This document shows positions 23,935 through 33,119 of a stretch of DNA of 50,450 nt, piece after piece. This DNA comes from a bacterium (GTDB lineage: Bacteria > Cyanobacteriota > Vampirovibrionia > Gastranaerophilales > Gastranaerophilaceae). Made by a program: the position numbers and the translations under genes. The notes under the pieces were generated by a model, which was not told the origin of the DNA, searched no databases, and was given only the letters and a program-made list of their open reading frames with translations. Positions within the stretch are counted from its first letter, which is position 1, and the number at the start of each line of letters is the position of its first letter. The DNA is taken from assembly GCA_017470815.1 (NCBI GenBank), contig JAFUXT010000016.1, positions 1-50,450 on the forward strand, given 5' to 3'.

Positions 23935-26900
23935 ACGATGCCAATTTTTCTACATTTGTACCGAGTTTAGAGAGTTGTTTTTCTATTTTGTCCATTTTTC
24001 TCGTTATTCCCGGGTCATCAAGATTTTCTACGATAGATAACAGTTTGTCAATACTCATTTCAAGTCTGTCAATTCGTTCTTGTTGCTGCATTAGTTGATT
24101 TTCAAGGTTTTCTACTTTGTTAAACTGTTTTTCTAAAGATTTAATTTGTGAACCCAAAACCTCAAATTTTTCTTCAATTGATTCAATTTGATTGTTTCGG
24201 ATTTCAAATTTTTCCTCAATAGTGTTGTTTACTTGAGTATGAACGGATGTTTTTAAATCTTCTATACCGTTAAGAACTTCGTTAATTCTGCTTATTTCAT
24301 CAGAATTTGTAGAAATCTTGTTTATGCTTGTTGTTGCGGAATCTATCCATTCGCCTATGTATATAAGAGCCTGCCTTACGACACTATCTGATTGTGCTGA
24401 GTTTTCGAGCATTTTTGATAGCCCGTCAACCTTAACCGAAATATTATCGCTGATTTTTTCGCCAAATCCTTCAAAACCGGAATTGAGCGCATTGTATGAT
24501 TTGTCTGAAGTTGCTATAAGAAATTCTGTTTGCTCTTTCAGGTTAGAAATTTCGGATTTTAATTCTTTCATTTCATCCTGAGTCAAAGAATCAACAGAGG
24601 ATGTGATGGAATGTAATTTGTCGGTGATTTCCGTTAAATCTACCTGTTGGCTATCCTGCAGTGCAAGTCTTAATTTCGCCAAATCAGTTTCAATATCCTG
24701 CATCGAATATGTATAATCATTACTTTCATCTGAAGATGTAATCTGATGAAGTTGTTTTGTAATTTGTGCAATATTTTTATTAATTTCGTCTGTTCTTTCT
24801 TCAACAAAATCTTTAATATCTTCTGTTTCTTCAACAAATGAAACCTGATCAAATATTGTTACAACCGCACTCATCAAAGATTCTTTCATTTCTTTGATGG
24901 TTTTGCTTAGTTTTTCGCTGTCAGCATTTGAATCAGCAGCCAAGGCGTTGACTTCAAAAGATATTTCATCTAAGCATTTTTTGAATGCTTCAAGTTTCTC
25001 GTTTGGCTCTAATTCCTCTATGTATGTTTTTTGCTCTCCTATGAGAGTTTTTATGCTGTTTAATTCTTCTATGCTATTATCATTATCTCCGATTTGAGTG
25101 ATTTTGTCGTTTAGTTCTTCAAGCATAGAGGATAATTTTTTATCGTTCTCTGTTAATTTTTCTTCTATTGCAGGTCCTAATGCTTCTATTTTAGGTGTAA
25201 TATCTTCAATTTTTGTTCCCATATCCTCAATTTTTGGGGCGATTTCGGATACGGAATCATTTACATCTGCCAAAGTGTCTGATACTTCGTTCAAAATATC
25301 AGTGTTTGTTGTATCTGATACAAATACATCAAGTTTTGATTCTATTGAATCAAGTTTTGAATTAACAGCAATATTACCTGTTTTTATGTATTTTTCTATG
25401 TCACTTAACCAATTATTATTTAAGGTTTTGAGTACTTCATCAACTTTTGAATTTATACTCATTACAACTCCGCTATTATTTATAGACGGAATTTTAGATG
25501 TTTCTTTGTCATTTGAACTCTTTTTAACTTCTTCAACGGTATCTTTTAAATTTCGGATATCATTTTGAAGAATGTCAAAAGCCTGAACAAAATCGAATTT
25601 GTCTTCTCCGAAAATATCATCTTCGCTGACTTCAAAATCGTCATCTTCAAGTTCTTCTCCTTCAGTTGTATTTGCTGCATTTGAATTAGAAATTGGAGGA
25701 AGTGAAATATTTTCGAGTTTTTGGCTTATACTTTCAAGTACCCCTGTAATCTGTTTGTTATTATCAGAGAGAATATCAATTTGTTTTGAATATTTTGTAA
25801 ATTCATTTTTTAGTTCATCAAGGCTGTCCTGACTAAAATCAACACTTGCAAGTACCTCTGCATCTTCATTGTCAGGTTTCGATTTCTTCTTTGAGGATTT
25901 TGCTTTAAAAGTCTTTTTAAGTTCTTCTATTGCTTCAAGAATTTGGTCATTATTGTTTGCAATTGTAAGCATTGACTTAATTTCGTCGCTTTGTGCTTTA
26001 ATTTCATGCTTAATTTCATCAACGCTTTTAATTATCAGATTTACTTGTGATTCTTTAAAATCTTTTATGTCCGCAGCAAAGTCCTGAAGTTCTTTCATTG
26101 AGCCTGCATCCGGAGGAACAATTGCATCAAGCGATTTTTCAACATAATCTCTCAAATTATCAAGTTTAATAATTATCGAATCTGTATCTGTCAGAATGAA
26201 ATCTTTAAGGTTGTTTTCGTTTTCTGTAAATTTCTCCGTTAATCTTCCGTATAAATCTTCAATATCTGCGCTCAAATCTGCAAGTTCCGGAGCAGAAAGC
26301 AATGAATTGTTGAGTTCCTCTACTTCGTTTTTCAAAGTCGCAGGGTTTGAATTGTTATACATGTTTTCAAGAATTTCTTTTATTGGCTCAAGTTCTTTTA
26401 AAATATCCTTAGTCTGTTTTGAGATATTTTCTGTAATATCCGTAGAAACAAGTTGTAATTCTTGTCTAAAATCGCCAAGAGTTTCGTTTGCATCAGAAAG
26501 TTTCTCATTTAATGCAGGGTTGTCTATATTATTGTTTAATTCTATCTCTGATATTAATTTTTGCAGTTGAACTGTTTTTTGCTCAAGAAGTTCTGTTTGG
26601 TATGCAAAACCTTCAGTAATCTTTTTGTCTGAAGTGTTGGCTATTTCTGAAACATTAGTGCTGATTTCTTTTAGTTTGTCTGAAATAAAATCTTCAATTT
26701 TTGAGACATAAAGTTCTTCGGGATTATCTAAATCCAAATCAATATCTTTATTATCAAAACTTGCCGTTAATGTTTCAATTTGCTCTTTTAAGGAATTTAT
26801 TTCCGACATTGCCTGTTCAATTTGTGCACTGTCTTCTGTCGCAGGTTTATCAAATTTAATTCCGTTAATTTTGTCTATAATTTGTGAAAAGGCGGATTCA

Positions 26901-29002
26901 TTAAAAGTCTGATTATTTACAAGTGAATCTTCAAGTGAAATAATTTTAGAATATAACCCGCTTTTAGGGGTATCCTGAAGTAAATCTTTTATGTCATTTA
27001 AATATTCTTTGACATATATCAAATCCTGATTTTCAGTTTCAGATATATTGTCAAAATCGGAAGAATTCGCTTCTATCAATGATTTTATTGTATTCAGTTC
27101 TTCTTTGATATATTCATTGTTTGCAAGAGTATTGTTTTTTATAAATTCGCTGACTGAAGTAATATTATCCTCAATGTTTTTTTGATTATCTGAAACCTGT
27201 TTTTGAATATCAAGTTTTAAATCCTCAATAGCATCTTGTAACTGCGCAAATTTATCGTGAAGTTGATTAAATTCATCATCATTTGAGTAATCGTCTTTTG
27301 TGCTTATTTCTGATATCGAACGCTCAATGTCTGTCAACTTTTCATAAATTGCCGAATCTTCCGAATCAGAGATATTTCCTTCTATTGCAGAAATAACTTC
27401 ATTAAGTTTTGCTCCGATTCCTTCAATTGATTCATTAATTTGTTCTGAATCGTAACTCTGCGTAAGTTTTTCAAGTACCGAAATGATTTCGTTTGTGGTG
27501 TACTGTACTTGTGCGATTTCATCAGAAGTTGAAGTATTTTCAATTTGAGTTGCAATTTTTTCAGAATTTTCTTTAATATTTGAAGCGATAAGCCAATTTT
27601 CAATCGAATTTGTCTTACTGTATATATTGGCAATCTCGTTACTTACATCAATATTAGGAAGTTTTAGGGTTATATCTTCAACATCTTCTTGAATTTTGGG
27701 CAGAACTTCAAGTTGTTTTGAAATTTCATTTGTTTTTTTGTTGATTTCTTCAAGTACCTGTCCATTTTGTAAGATGCTTTCAATCTTATCTTGTGTAGGT
27801 ATATTCCCCAAAATCTCCGACACTATGTTTTTAAGTTCGTTTTGAGAGTTTGTAACAGAGTCAATATCATTTAGTATTCTTGTGGTTAGTGCTTCATTCA
27901 GGTCTGTTACAATATTTTGGATTACATCAAGTTCTTCTTTAAAAGAGTTCAATTCTGTATTAATATCTGTATGATTGATGTCATTATTTGAATTTATTAT
28001 ACCTGTAAGATTATCAACCTGCACAAATAGTTCCGATAAACTCCTTTCAAGTTCTGAAGCGTCAGGACATTTTTCTATGTTTTGTGCAACTTTGCTCAAA
28101 GTCTGCTTAATTTCATCTGTTTGAGTCAGAATGTTTTCTGTTTGTTTTTGAACTAACTCAAATTCTTCTTTGTTTATATTTTGGGCTGTTTTCTTATTTA
28201 TATTTTCAAGAGTATGTTGAAATTTGTCTAAATCGTCTTTTTGAACATTTGAGTTAAGTCTTTCTTCTATCACATTTGTTTTTTCAAATATTGAATCAAT
28301 TATACCCTTTGTTATTTTCAAATCTTCATTTGTGGCAACATTGTTTAGTATTTTTTCAAGGTTATCTTCTTTTGATTCAATTTCGTTTAGAAGATTTATT
28401 ATATTGTTAGTTGCATTGTATATAATGTCAATTTGCGCTTTGGCTGTTTCACCGGATTTTAAAGGATCAAGCCCTTTAATGCTTGCCAAAACAGTTTTTA
28501 ATGTTGTATTTATATCATCTATTGTATTCTTGTAGGAATGATTAACATTGCCAAGGTCGTTTCTTAACAGGGATATTGTTCTTAAAATATCTTCTTTATC
28601 TGTTTTGTTTGTTGCAATATCATTGAGTTTAGTTTCAATTCCCGCTAATATTGCTTTTTCTTGTCTTGCTTCCGTATAGAAATTATTTACATTCTTAGAA
28701 AATACATCAAACAGTTCTTTCATATCATCATTTTTTACATGGTCATCCTGAGAATTGTAAACTGCTTTGAGTGCTTTTTCTATGTCTTCAAATTTGTTAA
28801 GGGTTTGAGTGTATTTTTCATCAACCGATAGGGCAAGTTCATTGATATATGCTTTAAACAAATCGGCATTAGTATCCAAATTTGTCATATTAAGTTTTGA
28901 ATTAATGCTTGTGAGCAGGCGGTCAAAACTGTCCGCATTTGTATCATTACTCTTTTGCATATCGTTGAGTAAACTTATTATTCTTTCTATATCCTGAGCC
29001 AT
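23924..29002 (-). CDS. giant acidic coiled-coil protein (1,692 aa)
   Basis: The whole protein is predicted helix: heptad-like runs of Leu/Ile separated by Glu, Lys, Asn and Asp, with the recurrent pattern L-x-x-I-x-x-x-L. There is no signal peptide, membrane segment or globular domain. A lysine-rich patch (KAKSSKKKSKPDNE) lies near residue 1035, an acidic linker (GEELEDDDFEVSEDD) near 1115, and a tight coiled coil (QQQERIDRLEMSIDKLLSIV) near the C-terminus. AAGGGA precedes the ATG by 6 nt. It may be a cytoskeletal or scaffold protein. I know no characterised homologue; very long coiled coils elsewhere resemble it only in composition. Confidence 0.8.
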   Translation of the reverse strand: MAQDIERIISLLNDMQKSNDTNADSFDRLLTSINSKLNMTNLDTNADLFKAYINELALSVDEKYTQTLNKFEDIEKALKAVYNSQDDHVKNDDMKELFDVFSKNVNNFYTEARQEKAILAGIETKLNDIATNKTDKEDILRTISLLRNDLGNVNHSYKNTIDDINTTLKTVLASIKGLDPLKSGETAKAQIDIIYNATNNIINLLNEIESKEDNLEKILNNVATNEDLKITKGIIDSIFEKTNVIEERLNSNVQKDDLDKFQHTLENINKKTAQNINKEEFELVQKQTENILTQTDEIKQTLSKVAQNIEKCPDASELERSLSELFVQVDNLTGIINSNNDINHTDINTELNSFKEELDVIQNIVTDLNEALTTRILNDIDSVTNSQNELKNIVSEILGNIPTQDKIESILQNGQVLEEINKKTNEISKQLEVLPKIQEDVEDITLKLPNIDVSNEIANIYSKTNSIENWLIASNIKENSEKIATQIENTSTSDEIAQVQYTTNEIISVLEKLTQSYDSEQINESIEGIGAKLNEVISAIEGNISDSEDSAIYEKLTDIERSISEISTKDDYSNDDEFNQLHDKFAQLQDAIEDLKLDIQKQVSDNQKNIEDNITSVSEFIKNNTLANNEYIKEELNTIKSLIEANSSDFDNISETENQDLIYVKEYLNDIKDLLQDTPKSGLYSKIISLEDSLVNNQTFNESAFSQIIDKINGIKFDKPATEDSAQIEQAMSEINSLKEQIETLTASFDNKDIDLDLDNPEELYVSKIEDFISDKLKEISTNVSEIANTSDKKITEGFAYQTELLEQKTVQLQKLISEIELNNNIDNPALNEKLSDANETLGDFRQELQLVSTDITENISKQTKDILKELEPIKEILENMYNNSNPATLKNEVEELNNSLLSAPELADLSADIEDLYGRLTEKFTENENNLKDFILTDTDSIIIKLDNLRDYVEKSLDAIVPPDAGSMKELQDFAADIKDFKESQVNLIIKSVDEIKHEIKAQSDEIKSMLTIANNNDQILEAIEELKKTFKAKSSKKKSKPDNEDAEVLASVDFSQDSLDELKNEFTKYSKQIDILSDNNKQITGVLESISQKLENISLPPISNSNAANTTEGEELEDDDFEVSEDDIFGEDKFDFVQAFDILQNDIRNLKDTVEEVKKSSNDKETSKIPSINNSGVVMSINSKVDEVLKTLNNNWLSDIEKYIKTGNIAVNSKLDSIESKLDVFVSDTTNTDILNEVSDTLADVNDSVSEIAPKIEDMGTKIEDITPKIEALGPAIEEKLTENDKKLSSMLEELNDKITQIGDNDNSIEELNSIKTLIGEQKTYIEELEPNEKLEAFKKCLDEISFEVNALAADSNADSEKLSKTIKEMKESLMSAVVTIFDQVSFVEETEDIKDFVEERTDEINKNIAQITKQLHQITSSDESNDYTYSMQDIETDLAKLRLALQDSQQVDLTEITDKLHSITSSVDSLTQDEMKELKSEISNLKEQTEFLIATSDKSYNALNSGFEGFGEKISDNISVKVDGLSKMLENSAQSDSVVRQALIYIGEWIDSATTSINKISTNSDEISRINEVLNGIEDLKTSVHTQVNNTIEEKFEIRNNQIESIEEKFEVLGSQIKSLEKQFNKVENLENQLMQQQERIDRLEMSIDKLLSIVENLDDPGITRKMDKIEKQLSKLGTNVEKLASYVD

Positions 29003-29145
29003 TTTAAATCCCTTAACATTATGTATAACTATCCCTACATGCTAATTTTATCAACTTATAACCTATTAGTAAAATAATTTACTCTTATTTATTACAAATG
29101 TTAAGCAGAAAAAATAAATGTGGCGATAAAATATTTAGTTAGTGT

Positions 29146-29151
29146 TAGTAT
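29146..29151 (+). promoter_or_regulatory. candidate -10 of the 2-oxoacid oxidoreductase operon
   Basis: TAGTAT lies 33 bp before the preferred start at 29184, leaving a leader of about 25 nt with GAGGGG. No convincing -35 is seen. Confidence 0.3.
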
Positions 29152-29183
29152 AGAACATGTATAGAGTTTTAAGAGGGGATGAC

Positions 29184-29396
29184 ATGAGTAACATTGTAAT
29201 TGACAAATCAAAGTGTAAGGCTTGTTATTTGTGTATGAAAGAGTGTCCTAAAAATTTAATTAAAATCAGTGATGATACAAATAATTTAGGAAACAGAGTG
29301 GTAGAATTTCAGGACCCTAACGGTGAATGTTTGGGTTGTGCAATGTGTGCTACAAGATGTCCTGATTTGGCTATCACTGAGGTTTACAGAGGATAA
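29184..29396 (+). CDS. 2-oxoacid:ferredoxin oxidoreductase delta subunit (4Fe-4S ferredoxin)
   Basis: This 70-residue protein has two cysteine clusters, CKACYLCMKECPKN and CLGCAMCATRCPDLA, each fitting C-x2-C-x2-C-x3-C for one 4Fe-4S centre. It would carry electrons from the TPP-bound intermediate to external ferredoxin. The ATG at 29184 has AAGAGGGG 5 nt upstream and is preferred to an in-frame ATG at 29157. First gene of the delta-alpha-beta-gamma operon. Confidence 0.93.
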   Translation: MSNIVIDKSKCKACYLCMKECPKNLIKISDDTNNLGNRVVEFQDPNGECLGCAMCATRCPDLAITEVYRG

Positions 29397-29419
29397 GTTG
29401 TTTTTGAAAGGTTAGTTTA

Positions 29420-30484
29420 ATGACGGCAACAATTACAGATAAAAAAGTTTTGATGAAGGGTAATTATGCAATAGCAAATGCTGCTGTTTTGGCAGGTTGT
29501 CAGTGCTATTTCGGTTATCCTATTACTCCGCAGAGTGAAATCGGAGAGTTTATGAGCGGTAAGATGCAGGAACTTGGCAGAGCCTATGTTTCCGCTGAAA
29601 GTGAACTTGCCGCAATAAATATGACAATCGGCGCGTGTTCAACTGGTGTAAAAGCCATGACTTCGTCTTCTTCATGTGCGGTTTCACTTATGCAGGAAGG
29701 TTTATCTTATGCAACTTCAGACCAACTTCCAGTAGTTTTGGTTAGTGTTATGCGTGGCGGCCCGGGGTTAGGTAATATTTATCCTTCACAGGGCGATTAT
29801 TTTCAGGCTACAAGAGGGGGCGGAAACGGGGATTACAAACTCATTGTCCTTGCTCCGTCAACGGTTCAGGAATGTGCTGACTTGACTTACAAAGCATTTT
29901 ATCTTGCTCAGAAGTACCGCAATCCGACAGTCCTTTTAGCCGATGGTTTATTGGGACAAATGATGGAGCCGGTTGAATTTAAAGAATATCCGTATCCTGA
30001 AATCGATAATTCACAATGGAAATTGTCGGGGGCAAAAGGCAGAGATGCAAGAATAATTCGTTCTTATGCTCCTTTAGCAGATAATCAGTGTGTATTCCTT
30101 GAAAAATTATTTGAAAAATACAGGACAATTGAAGAAAACGAAACAGAATGGGAAGAAATCGGGACGGAAGATGCTGATATTGTTCTTGTCAGTTTCGGTT
30201 CTACTGCAAGAAATGTCAAAACGGCTGCTAAAATATGCAGACAAAACGGAATGAAAGTCGGTGTTTTAAGACCGATTACCCTGTTCCCGTTCCCATCAAA
30301 ACGCTTGCAGGAATTATCACAAAAAGTGAAAATGTTTATAAGCGTCGAAGTCAATATGGGGCAAATGGTTCAGGATGTAAGACTTGCAGTAAACGGCAAA
30401 GTTCCTGTTGAACTTATTCACAAAGGTGTTGGCACTCCGCCGTCACCTGAAGAAATAGTTAAGCAGATAGAGGAGTTAATATAA
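29420..30484 (+). CDS. vorB: 2-oxoacid:ferredoxin oxidoreductase alpha subunit (VorB/KorA type)
   Basis: The 354-residue alpha subunit has the N-terminal pyrimidine-binding-type domain (MKGNYAIANAAVLAGCQCYFGYPITPQSEI), the conserved ESELAAINM and TSSSSCAVSLMQEGLSYA, and VMRGGPGLGNIYPSQGDYFQA. A C-terminal transketolase-like domain with VSFGSTARNVKTAAK follows. It oxidatively decarboxylates a 2-oxoacid to acyl-CoA with ferredoxin as acceptor. I cannot tell from sequence whether the substrate is 2-oxoglutarate or a branched-chain 2-oxoacid; it looks closest to proteins named VorB. It overlaps the beta gene by one base. Confidence 0.9.
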   Translation: MTATITDKKVLMKGNYAIANAAVLAGCQCYFGYPITPQSEIGEFMSGKMQELGRAYVSAESELAAINMTIGACSTGVKAMTSSSSCAVSLMQEGLSYATSDQLPVVLVSVMRGGPGLGNIYPSQGDYFQATRGGGNGDYKLIVLAPSTVQECADLTYKAFYLAQKYRNPTVLLADGLLGQMMEPVEFKEYPYPEIDNSQWKLSGAKGRDARIIRSYAPLADNQCVFLEKLFEKYRTIEENETEWEEIGTEDADIVLVSFGSTARNVKTAAKICRQNGMKVGVLRPITLFPFPSKRLQELSQKVKMFISVEVNMGQMVQDVRLAVNGKVPVELIHKGVGTPPSPEEIVKQIEELI

Positions 30485-31236
30485 TGGCAACACAAGTTTT
30501 TAAAATACCTGATTCATTTAAAAAAGATGCAAAGTACACATTTTGTCCGGGATGTGACCATGGTGTTGCAGTTCGTCTTGTCGGAGAATGCCTGTCGGAA
30601 CTTGGCTTAACCGAAAACACAATCGCTGCTTGCTCTATCGGTTGTTCGGTTACTATTTATGATTTTTTAAATGTAGATTCTCTTGAAGCGCCTCATGGCA
30701 GAGCGTTGGCAGAAGCAACCGGTATCAAAAGGGCATGCCCTGACAAGTTTGTATTTACTTATCAGGGAGATGGTGATTTTGCCTCTATTGGTCTTGCAGA
30801 AAGTATGCATGCCGCTTTAAGAGGCGAAAAAATTTCGGCAATCTGTATAAATAATACAACTTACGGCATGACAGGCGGTCAATTAGGTCCAACTACTCTT
30901 TTAGGACAAGTTACGACTACTTCTCCTACGGGCAGAAATCTTGAATATTACGGTTATCCTATAAAAATAGCAGAGCATATTGCTCTTTGTGACGGAACTG
31001 CTTTCAGTGCAAGAGTTTCGCTTGATAGTGTTCCTAATATTCGTAAAGCAAAACAGGCTATAAAAAAAGCATTTGAAGTTCAAATGAAAGGTTTAGGTTT
31101 TGGATTTGTAGAAATCCTTTCATCTTGTCCTACGAATTGGAGAATGTCTCCTGAAAAGGCGCATGAACGTGTCAGAGATGAAATGATGCAGATTTTTAAA
31201 CCGGGAATTTACAAAGATATTACAACTGAAAATTAA
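30484..31236 (+). CDS. 2-oxoacid:ferredoxin oxidoreductase beta subunit (TPP-binding)
   Basis: This 250-residue subunit binds thiamine pyrophosphate. YTFCPGCDHGVAVRLVGE gives the family start. The TPP/Mg motif runs from YQGDGDFASIGLAE to NNTTYGMTGGQ, and HGRALAEATGIKRA lies before it. The C-terminus has the usual EILSSCPTNW. Its start codon overlaps the alpha-subunit stop (TAATG). Works with the subunits on either side. Confidence 0.93.
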   Translation: MATQVFKIPDSFKKDAKYTFCPGCDHGVAVRLVGECLSELGLTENTIAACSIGCSVTIYDFLNVDSLEAPHGRALAEATGIKRACPDKFVFTYQGDGDFASIGLAESMHAALRGEKISAICINNTTYGMTGGQLGPTTLLGQVTTTSPTGRNLEYYGYPIKIAEHIALCDGTAFSARVSLDSVPNIRKAKQAIKKAFEVQMKGLGFGFVEILSSCPTNWRMSPEKAHERVRDEMMQIFKPGIYKDITTEN

Positions 31237-31248
31237 GGTGAAATAATT

Positions 31249-31797
31249 ATGGAAAAAGACTTTATAATTGCAGGATTTGGCGGACAAGGAGTTCTTTTGG
31301 CAGGTGAAGTACTTGCAAATGGTTTTATGATTGATGATAAAAATGTGACTTGGTATCCGTCATACGGAGCGGAAATGCGTGGCGGTACGGTTAATTGTAC
31401 TGTTGTAATGTCCGATGAAGAAGTAAGTGCCGTTCAGAAATCAAGTGCAGATTTTATTATTGTTTTAAATCAGGCATCATTTGATAAATACATTTCCTGG
31501 GTTAAAAAGGGCGGTTCTATTATTGTTAATTCTTCACTTGCTATGATTAAAAAGACAAGAGAAGATATAAATTATGTCTTTGTTCCTATTACCAAACTTG
31601 CACAGGAAAAACTCGGAAATATCAAAATGTCAAATATTTTGGCATTGGGAACATTATCAAGAGTAAGCAAACTTGTTTCACTTGAAACTTTGGAAAAGGC
31701 TTTGCATAATGTAATTCCTGCTCGCAGAGCAAACCTTATTCCGAAAAATATTGAAGCCTTAAAACTCGGTTATGAGTATGATTTATTAAAAGTTTAG
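31249..31797 (+). CDS. 2-oxoacid:ferredoxin oxidoreductase gamma subunit
   Basis: A 182-residue subunit with the family start IAGFGGQGVLLAGEVLANG and the conserved WYPSYGAEMRGGTVNCTVVMSDEEV. The end, NLIPKNIEALKLGYEY, matches gamma subunits. It completes the four-subunit complex. A weak hairpin follows at 31801-31824 (AAAATCA/TGATTTT), so the operon end is not sharply marked. Confidence 0.93.
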   Translation: MEKDFIIAGFGGQGVLLAGEVLANGFMIDDKNVTWYPSYGAEMRGGTVNCTVVMSDEEVSAVQKSSADFIIVLNQASFDKYISWVKKGGSIIVNSSLAMIKKTREDINYVFVPITKLAQEKLGNIKMSNILALGTLSRVSKLVSLETLEKALHNVIPARRANLIPKNIEALKLGYEYDLLKV

Positions 31798-31816
31798 TTC
31801 AAAATCACCTAAAAAG

Positions 31817-31846
31817 TTGATTTTAAATTTGTCGAAACAGTATATT
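31817..31846 (+). promoter_or_regulatory. candidate promoter of the 77-residue gene
   Basis: TTGATT (31817-31822), 18 bp, TATATT (31841-31846). The leader to the GTG start would be about 26 nt and contains AGAAAGG. Confidence 0.45.
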
Positions 31847-31878
31847 CTTCATGTGTAAGTAGAAAGGTCTGTATAAAA

Positions 31879-32112
31879 GTGAAAAAACAACTAATTGCAT
31901 CTATTCATGATAAAGAATTACAACTGTCGAAATTAAAACAACATATTGATAAAAGTGATATTTGTTCAGATTTATACAATAAAGTGTTAATTGAAAAGGC
32001 AATCTTAAAAAAACAACTTGACGATTTAAAAAATAATTCTATTGCATGTCGAATTAAGCATTTGGTTTCACGTCATGATGACAAGTTGATTTGTGATTAT
32101 TTTAAGGGCTGA
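31879..32112 (+). CDS. small hypothetical helical protein (77 aa)
   Basis: It starts with GTG; AGAAAGG lies 12 nt upstream, rather far. The protein is charged and helical (ELQLSKLKQHIDKSD... VLIEKAILKKQLDDLKNN), suggesting a short coiled coil. It contains three cysteines but no zinc motif. I do not recognise it. It ends 2 bp from the convergent formyltransferase-like gene. Confidence 0.5.
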   Translation: MKKQLIASIHDKELQLSKLKQHIDKSDICSDLYNKVLIEKAILKKQLDDLKNNSIACRIKHLVSRHDDKLICDYFKG

Positions 32113-32114
32113 TA

Positions 32115-33059
32115 TTATTTTATAACATCTACATACTTACTAATGTATTGTTTTATTCCTTTTTGACGGTAAAGTTTCAGGTTGTTAAATTGTATAGCCC
32201 TGTGGTCTGCACAAACAATAGTCAGAGAATTTGTTTGAGAATTTTTGGCAATAATTGTATTTGCAGGGTAATTTACTTCTGTTTTGCATATTCTAAAATT
32301 ATACGGGTCAACCGTAAAAAATACTTCTTTGTATGTTATGTAACTTGGCAAAAACGGATGCAGCGCTCTTATTGTGCGTGAAATTTCATCAGAACTCTGA
32401 ATTGTAAAATCAAGCATCATTTCTTCTCCCGAAATATTAGGGAAATATGTTGCGTAGTTTTCGTTTTGATTAACAGGGGTTAAAATTTTTTCATTAAGAT
32501 CGTTTAAAAATTCCGCAACAAGTTCTCTTGCTTTTGATACTGTTCTTTCTCTCAGTTCCCGAGATGTGTCACCTTCATAAATCCTTATCTTTTCCTGTTT
32601 TAAGATTGCCCCTGCATCGTACTCATCATTTACAAGGTGGATAGTCACTCCTGAATATTCTTCGCCATGCAAAATGGTTTGTATATAAGGGTTTGGTCCT
32701 CTGTATTTGGGCAATAGTGACGGATGCACATTTACTGTCGCAATTTTAGGTATATTGTAAGTCTTTGGTAAAATTAGTTCTTTCCATGTTCCTATTATGA
32801 TTAAATCTACGTTTAGAGAAACCATAAGTTTTTGAAATGCTTCGCAATTTGCTGATTTTAGTCTTATTTGGTTTAGTTTTAGTTTTTTGATGAGTGTAAC
32901 CTCAGGCGCAGGGGTAAAAAAATCATCAAGCATGATTTTTAGTCTTGATTTTGCCGTGTAATCATAGCGAAAAACTCCTGCAAGTTCTACTCCGGCATCA
33001 ATAACGCCAAGTATAATATTTGCAAGCATTAAGCCTTTCCCTAATACAACCGCTCTCAT
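32115..33059 (-). CDS. formyltransferase-family protein (methionyl-tRNA formyltransferase-like)
   Basis: The 314-residue protein keeps the formyltransferase catalytic triad in context: N110 and H112 in VNVHPSLLPKYRGPNP, and D148 in NDEYDAGAI. The C-terminal ~90 residues look like the Fmt C-terminal domain (IRALHPFLPSYITY). The N-terminus (MRAVVLGKGLMLANIILG) differs from the usual GTPEFA start of housekeeping Fmt, so a paralogue acting on an amino sugar or another amine is possible. Nearby surface-sugar genes are compatible with that. The promoter sits directly before the ATG. Confidence 0.8.
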   Translation of the reverse strand: MRAVVLGKGLMLANIILGVIDAGVELAGVFRYDYTAKSRLKIMLDDFFTPAPEVTLIKKLKLNQIRLKSANCEAFQKLMVSLNVDLIIIGTWKELILPKTYNIPKIATVNVHPSLLPKYRGPNPYIQTILHGEEYSGVTIHLVNDEYDAGAILKQEKIRIYEGDTSRELRERTVSKARELVAEFLNDLNEKILTPVNQNENYATYFPNISGEEMMLDFTIQSSDEISRTIRALHPFLPSYITYKEVFFTVDPYNFRICKTEVNYPANTIIAKNSQTNSLTIVCADHRAIQFNNLKLYRQKGIKQYISKYVDVIK

Positions 33060-33065
33060 AATGTA

Positions 33066-33074
33066 ATTATATCA
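33066..33074 (-). promoter_or_regulatory. perfect extended -10 before a leaderless start
   Basis: On the minus strand TG-A-TATAAT occupies 33074-33066, and six bases then lead to the ATG at 33059. There is no Shine-Dalgarno. The upstream U-tract of the terminator at 33074-33109 runs straight into this box. Confidence 0.6.
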
Positions 33075-33109
33075 AAAAAATACGCTCTGTCCGAGCGTAC
33101 TTTTTTTTT
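33074..33109. terminator. bidirectional terminator
   Basis: TACGCTC (33081-33087) pairs with GAGCGTA (33093-33099). On the minus strand a 7-T run follows (33080-33074), ending the gene at 33120. On the plus strand nine T residues follow (33101-33109). Confidence 0.85.
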
Positions 33110-33119
33110 CTGAAATTTT

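Noticed and set aside
24318..28997. Several plus-strand frames of 60-156 codons opposite the coiled-coil gene
   Set aside because: They are antisense shadows: low-complexity Ser/Phe/Leu translations of the coiled-coil codons without ribosome-binding sites.
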